This document shows positions 8,939 through 17,330 of a stretch of 64,000 nucleotides of DNA, piece after piece. A model generated the notes under the pieces. The model worked only from the letters and a program-made list of their open reading frames with translations, was not told where the DNA came from and did not search any database. How positions within the stretch are numbered: position 1 is the first letter of the stretch; each line of letters opens with the position of its first letter. This DNA comes from Kineosporia babensis (GTDB lineage: Bacteria > Actinomycetota > Actinomycetes > Actinomycetales > Kineosporiaceae), in NCBI RefSeq assembly GCF_021129305.1, contig NZ_JAJOMB010000005.1, forward strand, positions 310,001 to 374,000, in the 5' to 3' direction. A program made the position numbers and the translations under genes.

Positions 8939-11154
8939 CCCGCGGCCGGGCCACCGAAGACCACGTTCTGCAGGATCCGGACCAGATGCGTGTCGGTGGC
9001 GATCTCGTCGGCCGGGGCCGGGATCCGTTCGTCGCCCCGGACCAGGGGTTCCAGCGCCTGCGCAACCACCGGCTGAAGATCGGGACGGCTGCGCAATGCG
9101 AACTCCAGCACGCCGGCCACCACCGGTGTCACCCGCACCGCCCGGCCGGTCCGTACCGCCTCCACCTCGACCGCCAGCGCGCGCTGCACCGCTTCCTCGG
9201 CCGTGAGCTCACCCAGCTCGGCCAGGTAACCGATGGCGAGCGCGGTGGCCACATGGTCGGGCTCGGACCAGCTCTCCCGGCCGTTGCTGAGGATGTCGCG
9301 CAGCTGGGCCACCCATTCCGGGCGCAGGGCCGGGTCGAGGCGGACCATCTGCTCGGCGATCGTGGCCGCCCGGGTCAGCGGCTCACCGGCTCGGTCGAGG
9401 ACCGCCCGCACGGTCGGCCAGGCCGCTCTGACCGCGGCCGGATCTCCGATTTCCAGCACGATCGCGGCCGCCGCCAGCTGCCGATGGCGCTCGGGGAAGG
9501 AGTTGCGGGCCCGGCCGGTGAACTGTTCCTGGCAGGCCCGCTCCAGAGCCGGTACCCCGGGGGCGGCCCAGATCCGCAGCAACTCGTCGGCGTCCAGGGT
9601 GGCGCCGGCCAGCTCCCACACCTGGGCGAAGGTCTCGGGAGCCGGATCGATCAGATGCTGAACGGTGAGAAGCCAGGCGCCCGCTTCGTTCTGATCCGGG
9701 ACGAGGGCCCGGATCCGGTCGCGGGCCTCGGCCGGGAAGGCTTCCGGCTCGGCGGCGGCCAACTGCGCCAGGATCTTCGGCACGACCGGTTCCGAGGCCG
9801 GGCTCAGGTTCTCCAGCAGCACCTCGAGCACGTCGGCGCCGGGTGGAAGCTGGCCCAGCACCTCGGCCCACGCTCCGTCCGCGGCCGGCCGGGCCCGTAG
9901 GGCCGTCCTGGTCACCTCGATGATCTCGGTCCTGGCCCAGGCCACCGGGCGGAAGGCGCAGACCCGGGCGAGCTGTACCGGGAAACTCGTGCTGCTGTTC
10001 AGCCCGGTGCTGACCATCAGGTGGGCGCCGGTGGCCACCGCGGCCCGGGCCGGGACTGCCCATCGGGGGTCCTGAAGGGCGAACAACAACCAGGCAACGG
10101 ACGCCTGCAGCTCAAGTAGGGCGGGTGGTGCGGGAACACCCGGACGCTCGCCGCCCGGCACTTTCGCCGAGACCCGTTCCAGCAACCCAGCCAGAGCGTC
10201 TGCCATTGGCGATCTTCGTTCTTCGGCGGCCGCCAGTACCGAGGCCAGCGCAGCGACGATCGGCTGGGCGGAGGCCAGTTCGGCCGACTCTTCCCGCTTG
10301 GCCAGCGCGATCAGCGCGTCCAGGGCGGAACCGGTTGCCGATCGCGAGATCTGGGCCACATCGCACCAGGCATAAGCCAGATCGCCCACGCTCAGGCCGG
10401 AACCAGGGCGCTGCGCCAGGATCTCCAGCAACGGCAACGCCCGGGCCCCGGCCCTCTGCACCAGCAGGGCCAGCGAATTGGACGCCCCCAGCCCCGGGTA
10501 CGCCTGGGCCTGGGTGGGCCAGAGCCGGACGAGATGATCCAGCGCCCCGGGCATCTCGACGCCCAGGGCCAGCGCGCACCAGAGCGCGGCGAACAGCACC
10601 TCGTCCTGATCGTCGGCCAGCAGCGTCTCCAGATCGGCGGACCGCAGCAGACCGTGCCGGGCCAGCGGCTCGATCAGCGCCACCCGGGCCGGCCGGTCGC
10701 TCTCCGCCGCGAGACGTTCGCGCAGCTTCTCCAGCGCGGCCGGGTCGTTCCAGTAGCTGGCGCACTCGTACACCGCGATCCGCACCTCGGGATCGGGATC
10801 CTCGGCCAACGGCAGCAGGATCCGGGCCGAAGCCGCCAGCCCGGCGCGGGCTTCCGCCTCGATCCGGGGGTCTTCCAGACCGGCCGCGACCGACTGCCCG
10901 TAGAAGCACAGCAACTGCAGGGCGCCGATCCGGCCCTGTGCCTGCTGGTCGGTGGCCACCTCGTGCAGGAACGGAAGTGCTGCCACCGTGGCCGGATACA
11001 CGCCGCCCTGGTGCAGGATCGAGGCCAGCAGTTCCTCGACGGCCTCCGACCAGTCGTCCTTCCTCAACTGCCGGATCAGGCCGGGGGTGTCCCCGGCGTG
11101 ACCGTAGGCGTGGTCGAGGGCCGACCAGTCGATCTCGTCGAGCGAATCGATCAT
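8935..11154 (-). CDS. HEAT-repeat-like protein, paralogue of the next gene
   Basis: 739 residues with no signal peptide or membrane span. It is built mainly of Ala/Leu-rich helical pairs resembling HEAT/armadillo repeats, e.g. LPLAEDPDPEVRIAVYECA and HQGGVYPATVAALPFLHEVA. The N-terminus (DEIDWSALDHAYGHAGDTP) and C-terminus (GDERIPAPADEIATDTHLVRIL) align along the whole length with the gene at 11171-13222, so the two arose by tandem duplication. HEAT-like scaffolds bind proteins or nucleic acids, and some serve as immunity proteins of polymorphic toxins, but no toxin gene is nearby. No catalytic motif is seen. Separated from its paralogue by 16 bp and overlapping the HAD gene by 4 bp. Confidence 0.85.
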   Translation of the reverse strand: MIDSLDEIDWSALDHAYGHAGDTPGLIRQLRKDDWSEAVEELLASILHQGGVYPATVAALPFLHEVATDQQAQGRIGALQLLCFYGQSVAAGLEDPRIEAEARAGLAASARILLPLAEDPDPEVRIAVYECASYWNDPAALEKLRERLAAESDRPARVALIEPLARHGLLRSADLETLLADDQDEVLFAALWCALALGVEMPGALDHLVRLWPTQAQAYPGLGASNSLALLVQRAGARALPLLEILAQRPGSGLSVGDLAYAWCDVAQISRSATGSALDALIALAKREESAELASAQPIVAALASVLAAAEERRSPMADALAGLLERVSAKVPGGERPGVPAPPALLELQASVAWLLFALQDPRWAVPARAAVATGAHLMVSTGLNSSTSFPVQLARVCAFRPVAWARTEIIEVTRTALRARPAADGAWAEVLGQLPPGADVLEVLLENLSPASEPVVPKILAQLAAAEPEAFPAEARDRIRALVPDQNEAGAWLLTVQHLIDPAPETFAQVWELAGATLDADELLRIWAAPGVPALERACQEQFTGRARNSFPERHRQLAAAAIVLEIGDPAAVRAAWPTVRAVLDRAGEPLTRAATIAEQMVRLDPALRPEWVAQLRDILSNGRESWSEPDHVATALAIGYLAELGELTAEEAVQRALAVEVEAVRTGRAVRVTPVVAGVLEFALRSRPDLQPVVAQALEPLVRGDERIPAPADEIATDTHLVRILQNVVFGGPAAG

Positions 11155-11170
11155 GACCGCAGAGTAGCGA

Positions 11171-13222
11171 TCACTTCGTCAAGGCTTCATGCAGTATGCG
11201 TACCAAGCGTGTATCAGTCGCGACATCACCTGGTTCGAGCACCCGCTCGTCCCCCGCGATCAGCGGCGTGACCTGCGCACTCGCCCGAACTCGCAGATCT
11301 GGTTGGGCGGCAAGCGCATTGCCGATCACCCGGGCGGCGAGCGGCACCACGTCGGCGACCACCCGGGCGCGCGCCCCGACGGTTGCGTTAAGCCGGCTCA
11401 AAGCCTGTTCCAGAGACTGTTCGGGGACGATGTCACCGAGAGCCTGCCGGGCCTCGAGCGCCTTCATCGCCACCACCGGCCGCTCGCTCCCGGTCAGTTC
11501 CCGCAGCTGGGAAAGCCATTCGGACCTGACCGTCACCAGCCGGTTGCCGAGCGCCACCAGCCGGTCCAGTGCCTCGCCCTTGAGCACCGGCAGCAGGTCC
11601 GGCACGGCCGGCCAGACCAGCTCGAGGTGCTCCGGGCCGTTGCTCAGCAGGATCTCGATGGCCGCCACCTGCACGGCCCGGTTGCGGTAAACCCCCCAGC
11701 TGGTGCGGGTGGCCAGCTCCAGGCACACCTTCTCCAGCTCGGCCGAGGGATGGGTGGCCCAGATCCGCAGCAGTTCGTCCTCGCCGTCGCCGGACTCGCT
11801 CACCCGCCAGGCCCGCGAGAAGCCCGCCGGATCACCGGAATCCAGCAGGGCCTGGGCGACCAGCAGCCAGGCTCCGGCGTCGCCGCCGGGCACCGGGATC
11901 GCCTGGACCGCCTGGAAGGTGGCCACATCGAAGGCATCCGGGCAGGTCAGCGCGATTCGGGCGAGCAGCCGCAGAGCAGGTTTGGTCGGCCCGGCCGGCT
12001 CCAGCAGGACCTGCACGATCTCGGCCGAGGGCGGCAGCTGGGCCAGCAGATCGATCCAGGTGCCGGCGGTCTCGGGCCAGGCTGCGATCCCGGCCCGGGC
12101 GACGCAAGTCAGACCGGTTGGTGCAGTGGCCTTCACCAGCGCGGCGAGCGCGGCCGTGAATTCCAGCGAGGTGCCGTTCACGGTCACCCACGGCACTTGC
12201 TCGGCGGTGGTGGCCACCAGGGCCGGAGTGACCCAGCGCGCATCGCCCAGGGCGAAAAGCGCAACGGCCAGGGTGGCCTGGCTTTCCGGAGCGCTCGGCA
12301 GCGCGGTCAGCGCCTCGGCCAGCTCGGGTCCGAGTTCACCGGCCACCGGCACCAGCGGAATCAGCGCCACCAGCAGGTCTTCCACGTCGTCGGGGCCCAC
12401 GTCCGCGCGCCGCAGCAGGGCCAGCAGCGCGCGCAGCGCCGGCTCGGTGGCGGCCCGCGAGATCCGGGCGACATCGTGCCAGGCCCAGGCCAGTTCGCCG
12501 ACCGAGATTCCCGGTTCGCTCATCAACCGGGTCAGCAGCCCACTGGCCCGGCCACCGGCGTCCTCGACCAGGCGGCAGAGCGGATACCCCGAGCCCGAGC
12601 CGTAGTCGCCCTGGGCCTGGCCGGCCCAGAGCCCGGCCAGAAGCTCGATCAGGCCGGGCATCTCGTGGCCGTGGACGAAGCTGGACCGGGCCCCGGCGAA
12701 CACCACGTCGTCGCCGAACCCGCTCAGATCGTCCGCGCTCAGGGCATGGATCCGGGCCAGGATCCGGACCAGCTCGAGCAGCGCGTCACCGTCGTGCTCG
12801 TCGTGCAGCCGGGCCCGCAGCAACGGCGCCGGATCCGGCCAGCCCAGGGCCAGTCCGTAGACCGTCTGGCGGATGCTGGGGTCCGGGTCGTGCAGCAGCG
12901 GGGCCAGCTCCTGGGCCGAGCGCTCCAGCACGGCAACCGCTTCCGGTCCCCCGTCGGCCGCGAACCCGGTGAAGTGGCCGAGCAGGTGCAGGGCGCTGAG
13001 CTGCCCGTCCGAGGCGGAGTTCCGGGCGATCAGGGTCAGGAAGGGCACTGCGGCCAGGGTTGCCGGGTAGGCGATCCCATCGTGCAGCAGGGCGAAGTAG
13101 AGCTCGTCGCTCGCCTCGTCCCAGTCGCCGTCGTCCAGCCGCGCCAGCAACTCCGGCACGTCGTCGGCCTCGCCGTGGGCATGGGGCAGCCCCGACCAGT
13201 CGACGTCATCCAGGTTGAGCAC
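11171..13222 (-). CDS. HEAT-repeat-like protein, tandem paralogue
   Basis: 683 residues from a GTG at 13220-13222 (VLNLDDVDWSGLPHAHG). The open frame extends to 13294, but those extra 24 codons run into the hairpin behind glyQS and have no counterpart in the paralogue. The architecture matches the following gene: the D/E-W-S-x-L-x-H-A-x-G opening, helical HEAT-like repeats (LLHDPDPSIRQTVYGLALGW), and a GDERVLEPGDVATDTRLVRIL ending. No enzyme motif, signal peptide or membrane span. First gene of a HEAT-HEAT-HAD unit. Function unknown; a protein-binding scaffold is the safest guess. Confidence 0.83.
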   Translation of the reverse strand: MLNLDDVDWSGLPHAHGEADDVPELLARLDDGDWDEASDELYFALLHDGIAYPATLAAVPFLTLIARNSASDGQLSALHLLGHFTGFAADGGPEAVAVLERSAQELAPLLHDPDPSIRQTVYGLALGWPDPAPLLRARLHDEHDGDALLELVRILARIHALSADDLSGFGDDVVFAGARSSFVHGHEMPGLIELLAGLWAGQAQGDYGSGSGYPLCRLVEDAGGRASGLLTRLMSEPGISVGELAWAWHDVARISRAATEPALRALLALLRRADVGPDDVEDLLVALIPLVPVAGELGPELAEALTALPSAPESQATLAVALFALGDARWVTPALVATTAEQVPWVTVNGTSLEFTAALAALVKATAPTGLTCVARAGIAAWPETAGTWIDLLAQLPPSAEIVQVLLEPAGPTKPALRLLARIALTCPDAFDVATFQAVQAIPVPGGDAGAWLLVAQALLDSGDPAGFSRAWRVSESGDGEDELLRIWATHPSAELEKVCLELATRTSWGVYRNRAVQVAAIEILLSNGPEHLELVWPAVPDLLPVLKGEALDRLVALGNRLVTVRSEWLSQLRELTGSERPVVAMKALEARQALGDIVPEQSLEQALSRLNATVGARARVVADVVPLAARVIGNALAAQPDLRVRASAQVTPLIAGDERVLEPGDVATDTRLVRILHEALTK

Positions 13223-13277
13223 TGGCGAAATGTACCGGAACAGCGGCGTGTCGCTGTTTCCGTGACGGACAGCAGAA

Positions 13278-13310
13278 CGGCCGCCACGCAACAACTTTGC
13301 GTGACGGCCG
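13278..13310 (-). terminator. hairpin behind glyQS
   Basis: An imperfect stem on the minus strand: CGGCCGTCACGCAA, loop AGTTG, TTGCGTGGCGGCCG, followed by TTCTG. It lies 18 bp after the glyQS stop and before the HEAT-like pair. It is probably the glyQS terminator. It also argues against the longer start at 13294 for the downstream gene. Confidence 0.65.
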
Positions 13311-13327
13311 ATCAGCTCAGCGGAGTA

Positions 13328-14716
13328 TCAGCAGCCCGGGAGGCGGGCCCCGAGCCACGCGGTGACGCCGCTCAGCGGCACCCGCTCCTGCTCCATGGTG
13401 TCGCGGGAACGGATCGTTACCGCATCGTCCTCAAGCGTGTCGAAGTCGACGGTGATGCAGTACGGCGTGCCGATCTCGTCCTGGCGGCGGTAGCGCCGAC
13501 CGATCGCCTGCGCGTCGTCGAAGTCCACGTTCCACGAACGCCGCAGCTCGGCGGCCAGGTCGCGGGCCTTCGGCGAGAGGTCGGCGTTGCGCGAGAGCGG
13601 CAGCACCGCAGCCTTGACCGGGGCCAGCCGGTGGTCCAGCTTCAGCACCGTGCGCTTGTCCACGCCGCCCTTGGTGTTCGGCGCCTCGTCCTCGGCGTAG
13701 GCCTCGACCAGGAAGGCCATCAGCGAGCGGGTCAGGCCGGCGGCCGGCTCGATCACGTACGGCAGGTACCGGGTGTTACTGGCCTGGTCGAAGTAGCTCA
13801 GGTCGGTGCCGGACTTCTCGCTGTGCGTCTTCAGGTCGTAGTCGGTGCGGTTGGCGATGCCCTCCAGCTCGCCCCACTCCGAGCCCTGGAAACCGAAGCG
13901 GTACTCGATGTCGACCGTGCGCTTGGAGTAGTGCGAGAGCTTCTCCTTGGCGTGCTCGTACAGGCGCAGGTTGTCCGCGCTGATGCCGAGGTCGGTGTAC
14001 CAGGCCATCCGGTGGTCGATCCAGTACTGGTGCCATTCCTCGTCGGTGCCGGGCTCGACGAAGAACTCCATCTCCATCTGCTCGAACTCGCGGGTCCGGA
14101 AGATGAAGTTGCCCGGGGTGATCTCGTTACGGAACGACTTGCCGATCTGGCCGATGCCGAACGGCGGCTTGCGGCGCGCGGCCTGGTACACGTTCTTGAA
14201 GTTGACGAAGATGCCCTGCGCGGTCTCCGGGCGCAGGTAGGCCATCCCGGACTCGTCCTCGGTCACCCCGAGGAAGGTCTTCATCAGGCCGCTGAACTGC
14301 TTCGGCTCGGTCCAGGCGCCCCGGGTACCGCAGTTCGTGCAGACGATCTCGTCCATCGACGTGGCCGGGCGGCCCTTCTTCTCCTCGAACTCCTCCTCGA
14401 GGTGGTCGGCCCGGTAGCGCTTGTGACAGGACTGGCACTCGATCAGCGGGTCGGTGAACACGTCGACGTGGCCGGAGGCCTCCCAGACCTGGCGGGGCAG
14501 GACCACGGAGGAGTCCAGGCCGACGATGTCGTCGCGACCGGTGACCATGTAGCGCCACCACTGACGCTTGATGTTCTCCTTCAGCTCGACGCCGAGCGGG
14601 CCGTAGTCCCAGGCCGAGCGGGTACCGCCGTAGATCTCGCCGCTGGGGAAGACGAACCCCCGGCGCTTGCTGAGATTGACGACGGCATCGAGGCGAGATT
14701 CCTGCTTGGGGGCCAC
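13328..14716 (-). CDS. glyQS: glycyl-tRNA synthetase
   Basis: 462 residues, the usual length for the dimeric (alpha2) class II enzyme. Charges tRNA-Gly with glycine. Motif 2 is visible as [27 protein letters not shown] (split over residues about 205-235), and the N-terminal catalytic region has [20 protein letters not shown]. The zinc-type cysteines are in CQSCHK and CTNCGT, and the anticodon-binding domain follows [19 protein letters not shown] start. The glyS-zur-uppS-recO order matches mycobacteria. Confidence 0.97.
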   Translation of the reverse strand: MAPKQESRLDAVVNLSKRRGFVFPSGEIYGGTRSAWDYGPLGVELKENIKRQWWRYMVTGRDDIVGLDSSVVLPRQVWEASGHVDVFTDPLIECQSCHKRYRADHLEEEFEEKKGRPATSMDEIVCTNCGTRGAWTEPKQFSGLMKTFLGVTEDESGMAYLRPETAQGIFVNFKNVYQAARRKPPFGIGQIGKSFRNEITPGNFIFRTREFEQMEMEFFVEPGTDEEWHQYWIDHRMAWYTDLGISADNLRLYEHAKEKLSHYSKRTVDIEYRFGFQGSEWGELEGIANRTDYDLKTHSEKSGTDLSYFDQASNTRYLPYVIEPAAGLTRSLMAFLVEAYAEDEAPNTKGGVDKRTVLKLDHRLAPVKAAVLPLSRNADLSPKARDLAAELRRSWNVDFDDAQAIGRRYRRQDEIGTPYCITVDFDTLEDDAVTIRSRDTMEQERVPLSGVTAWLGARLPGC

Positions 14717-14798
14717 GAACGGCTCACTCCATCCGGCTGGGTGTCGGCGGGCGACGGGTTGTTAAGGACGTGACGTAGCGTACGCGCCCCGGAAGGTC

Positions 14799-15131
14799 CT
14801 ACTCGACGATCAGGTCGCTCTCGTGCTCGGTGAGCCCCTGCCCCGCGGCGAAGCTCACCTGGTCCTCGAAGGCGGTGGGCTCGTCGATGCAGCGGTACAT
14901 CAGCGGCACCGCGCGCACCTTGACCTCCGGGTGCGACAGGGCCCGGCGATAGGTGCCCACGCTCTGCCAGCGGGTGGACAGCAGCCACAGGTCCGGCTCG
15001 TCGATCGAGCGGCTCACCCGGCCCTCCAGGCAGCCCGGGCGCTCGGCCAGGGCTTCGAGGGCCTGGCGCGCCAGCTGCGCGAACTGTTCGGATTCGGGCT
15101 CCGGAACGCGGTATCGGGTGACGACGAACAC
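14799..15131 (-). CDS. antibiotic biosynthesis monooxygenase-like (ABM) protein
   Basis: 110 residues, single dimeric ferredoxin-like domain: FVVTRYRVPEPESEQFAQLA, then RPGCLEGRVSRSIDEPDLW, then STRWQSVGTYRRALSHPEVK. This is the ABM pattern of small monooxygenase or haem-degrading-like enzymes, though many members have no known activity. GTG start, divergent from zur with a 78 bp spacer. Its location behind glyQS is conserved in several actinobacteria as far as I recall. Substrate unknown. Confidence 0.8.
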   Translation of the reverse strand: MFVVTRYRVPEPESEQFAQLARQALEALAERPGCLEGRVSRSIDEPDLWLLSTRWQSVGTYRRALSHPEVKVRAVPLMYRCIDEPTAFEDQVSFAAGQGLTEHESDLIVE

Positions 15132-15209
15132 CCGGCAAACGTATCTCTGAGCCCAGGGCGAACGCCCAACTGCTTTCTTAGGCTTCCCTTACATGAAAAG
15201 CTTCACCCC

Positions 15210-15608
15210 ATGAGCACGAACCGGCGCGAGACGAAACAGCGGGTGGCCGTCTCGGCGGCGCTCGACGAGGTCAACGAGTTCGTCAGCGCGCAGCAGCTGC
15301 ACACCATCCTGCGCGACGCCGGCGACGGGGTGGGCCTGGCCACGGTCTACCGGACGCTCCAGCAACTCGCCGAGGACGGCGAGGTGGACGTGCTGAAGAG
15401 CACCGACAACGAGGCGATGTACCGCCGGTGCAGCCGGGGTCATCACCACCATCTGCTGTGCCGTTCCTGCCGGCGCACGGTAGAGGTGGAGAGCCCCTCG
15501 ATCGAGAAGTGGGCACAGAAGGTGGCCGCGGCCAACGGGTTCGCCGACGTGGACCACGTCGTGGAGATCACCGGCATCTGCGCGGAGTGCCAGGCCAAGC
15601 TCGCCTGA
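15210..15608 (+). CDS. zur: Fur-family zinc uptake regulator Zur
   Basis: 132 residues. A winged-helix DNA-binding half (residues 5-75, LATVYRTLQQLAEDGEVD) is followed by a metal-binding half with the HHHH cluster in RGHHHHLLCRSCRRTVEVE and the structural-zinc pairs CRSC and CAEC. The HHHH-L-x-C-R-S-C form is that of actinobacterial Zur (FurB) rather than Fur, and the site between glyS and uppS/recO matches Mycobacterium zur. With zinc bound it would repress zinc-starvation genes, probably including the rpmG at 16008. The ATG at 15210 has no clear SD and is overlapped (ATGA) by a six-codon upstream frame, MKSFTP, starting at 15193. Confidence 0.93.
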   Translation: MSTNRRETKQRVAVSAALDEVNEFVSAQQLHTILRDAGDGVGLATVYRTLQQLAEDGEVDVLKSTDNEAMYRRCSRGHHHHLLCRSCRRTVEVESPSIEKWAQKVAAANGFADVDHVVEITGICAECQAKLA

Positions 15609-15661
15609 ACCGGCTCACGGGCTACTACCAGGGGACGGATGCGGCCGGTCACGCTGCCAGG

Positions 15662-15890
15662 TCGCCGACACCGTCCGGCTCCTCGACCACCGATGGACGC
15701 GGTGCGCAGGTCACGCGGCGAGGTTGCCGACGCCGGTTGGTCGCTTCAGCCGACGAAGGACGCAGTGCACCAGTCACACGGCGAAGTTGCCGACGCCGGT
15801 TGGTCGCCACAGCCGACGAAGGACGCGGCGCACCAGTCACACGGCGAAGTTACCGATGCCGGTTGGTCGCCACAGCCGATGCCGAACGGA
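15662..15890 (+). repeat. 63-bp direct tandem repeat, about 3.6 copies
   Basis: Copies start near 15662 (diverged), 15724, 15787 and 15850 (truncated). The core is TTGCCGACGCCGGTTGGTCG followed by CAGCCGACGAAGGACGC and CACCAGTCACACGGCGAAG. Two neighbouring copies are nearly identical. It occupies most of the 399-bp zur-rpmG spacer (15609-16007), which otherwise holds only the rpmG terminator. The period is a multiple of three, so both strands are open across it, but neither frame looks like a real protein. Confidence 0.9.
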
Positions 15891-15967
15891 TGCCGCTGTC
15901 GCGTTCAGAAGTCGCCCGTGGCGGCCGCTCGTCCCCGCCGCCTAACGACGGATGCCTCTGGACGCAG

Positions 15968-15995
15968 AAGGGCGCCGGCTTTTGCCGGCGCCCTT
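15968..15995 (-). terminator. terminator of rpmG
   Basis: A perfect 12-bp stem, AAGGGCGCCGGC paired with GCCGGCGCCCTT around a four-base loop, 13 bp past the rpmG stop. Strong GC hairpin without a long U tract, common in actinobacteria. It can also stop transcripts coming from zur. Confidence 0.85.
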
Positions 15996-16007
15996 CCTGC
16001 TCTGGGC

Positions 16008-16175
16008 TCAGCGCTCTTCGCGGAAGTCCACGTGGGCCCGGACCACCGGGTCGAACTTGCGCAGCACCAGCCGGTCGGGGGTGTTGCGGCGGCTCTTACG
16101 GGTCACGTAGGTGAATCCGGTGCCCGCCGTCGAACGCAGCTTCACGATCGGTCGCAGTTCGGTGCGGCTCGCCAT
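16008..16175 (-). CDS. rpmG: cysteine-free 50S ribosomal protein L33 paralogue
   Basis: 55 residues, [20 protein letters not shown] then [20 protein letters not shown] and [15 protein letters not shown]. This is bL33, a small 50S protein, and it has no cysteine at all. Zinc-ribbon L33 proteins carry two CxxC pairs; cysteine-free paralogues replace them under zinc shortage and are typically repressed by Zur. Here zur lies 400 bp away and a perfect palindrome of Zur-box type sits 51 bp upstream of the start. The SD is GAAGGAG. It ends at a strong hairpin (15968-15995), so it is probably monocistronic. A zinc-binding L33 copy is expected elsewhere in the genome. Confidence 0.95.
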   Translation of the reverse strand: MASRTELRPIVKLRSTAGTGFTYVTRKSRRNTPDRLVLRKFDPVVRAHVDFREER

Positions 16176-16225
16176 CTCGATCACTCCTTCACACGCCCGG
16201 CCGATCCGGTCGCAGCCAGAAGAAC

Positions 16226-16242
16226 TTGAGAACAGTTCTCAA
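16226..16242 (-). promoter_or_regulatory. predicted Zur box upstream of rpmG
   Basis: Perfect palindrome TTGAGAACAGTTCTCAA: 7-bp arms and a 3-bp centre, matching the TGAnAAnnnTTnTCA pattern I associate with actinobacterial Zur sites. It is 51 bp upstream of the rpmG start and next to the AT-rich GAATATT that could serve as the -10 on the minus strand, a good position for repression. Confidence 0.75.
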
Positions 16243-16375
16243 TATTCCACGCCTGCCAGACCGGATCGGGTGACCTCAAGGTCGCCGGAGCGCCGTTCTC
16301 CCGCATGACCTCCTGGCCATCGGCCGCGGCGGTCGGCGGCACGCGGTCGGCGACCACCGACCACCGGTCAGCGGC

Positions 16376-16410
16376 CACCGGTCACCGGTCACCGGTCACC
16401 GGTCACCGGT
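16376..16410. repeat. five perfect CACCGGT repeats
   Basis: Five head-to-tail copies of the 7-mer CACCGGT, flanked on both sides by diverged CCACCGGTCA and CATCGGTCA relatives (about 16350-16455). It lies in the 283-bp space between uppS and rpmG, just behind the uppS stop. Each unit contains the self-complementary ACCGGT. No gene is seen here. Confidence 0.85.
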
Positions 16411-16458
16411 CAGTGGCTATGGGTCGGCGGCCATCGGTCAGCCACTATCGGTCAGCGC

Positions 16459-17280
16459 TCAGGCCTTGGCGTCGGGCGTGTCCACCGCGCCGCCGTAACG
16501 CCGGTCCCGCTCGGCGTAGATCTGGACCGCGTCCCACAGCGTGCGGCGGTCCACGTCGGGCCAGAGCACGTCCATGAACACCATCTCGGCGTAGGCGGAC
16601 TGCCAGAGCATGAAGTTCGAGGTGCGCTGCTCCCCCGAGGAGCGCAGGAACATGTCCACGTCGGGCAGGTCCGGCTCGTCGAGGTACTTCTGAATCGTGC
16701 GCTCGTCGATCCGGTCGGGATCCAGCTTGCCCTGCGCCACGAGCTGGGCGATGGTGCGCGCGGCGTCGGCGATCTCGGCCCGGCCGCCGTAGTTGACGCA
16801 CATGGTCAGGGTGATCGTGTCGTTGCCCCGGGTCAGCTCCTCGGCGACCTCCAGCTCCTTGATCACGCTGGCCCACAGCCGGGGACGCCGGCCGGCCCAG
16901 CGCACCCGCACCCCCCACTCGTGCATCTGGTCGCGACGCCGCCGGATGACGTCCCGGTTGAAGCCCATCAGCCAGCGCACCTCCTCCGGCGAGCGCTTCC
17001 AGTTCTCGGTGGAGAAGGCATAGGCGGAGATGTGCTTGACCCCGATCTCGATGCCGCCGGCCACGACGTCGAGCAGCGAGGCCTCACCCATCTTGTGCCC
17101 CTCGGTACGGCTGAGCCCGCGCTGGTTGGCCCAGCGCCCGTTGCCGTCCATGACGATGGCGACGTGCTCAGGCACCAGGGCAGCCGGGATCGCCGGCGGC
17201 CGGGCCCCGGAGGGGTGCGGCGGCGGCGCGATCGGCGGGGTGGTGCGGACCGGCAGGGACGAGCGACGGCGAAGCGCCAC
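16459..17280 (-). CDS. uppS: isoprenyl (undecaprenyl/decaprenyl) diphosphate synthase
   Basis: 273 residues, cis-prenyltransferase. The catalytic Asp lies in [16 protein letters not shown]-binding residues follow in [12 protein letters not shown], and [16 protein letters not shown] and [20 protein letters not shown] are family signatures. It makes the lipid carrier for peptidoglycan and other wall polymers at the inner face of the membrane. The first 30 residues are a Pro/Ala-rich leader typical of actinobacterial homologues. GTG start. It follows recO by 50 bp on the same strand. Confidence 0.96.
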   Translation of the reverse strand: MALRRRSSLPVRTTPPIAPPPHPSGARPPAIPAALVPEHVAIVMDGNGRWANQRGLSRTEGHKMGEASLLDVVAGGIEIGVKHISAYAFSTENWKRSPEEVRWLMGFNRDVIRRRRDQMHEWGVRVRWAGRRPRLWASVIKELEVAEELTRGNDTITLTMCVNYGGRAEIADAARTIAQLVAQGKLDPDRIDERTIQKYLDEPDLPDVDMFLRSSGEQRTSNFMLWQSAYAEMVFMDVLWPDVDRRTLWDAVQIYAERDRRYGGAVDTPDAKA

Positions 17281-17330
17281 AGAAACCTCTTCAGCGGACG
17301 AGTATCAGGGGCGTCAGGATCGTAGTCCCG

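Noticed and set aside
11189-14773. Plus-strand open frame of nearly 1200 codons
   Set aside because: It lies antisense to the HEAT-like genes and glyQS. Its length is a by-product of high GC at third positions; the composition is Gln/Arg/Gly/His-rich without motifs.
15176-15195. TTAGGCTTCCCTTACAT upstream of zur as a DtxR/IdeR-type iron box
   Set aside because: Only the left half matches a TTAGG-type site; the right half does not. Too weak to annotate.
15639-16229. Plus-strand frame over the 63-bp repeats and rpmG
   Set aside because: It runs antisense through rpmG, has no SD, and is repeat-driven. Kept only as a repeat observation.
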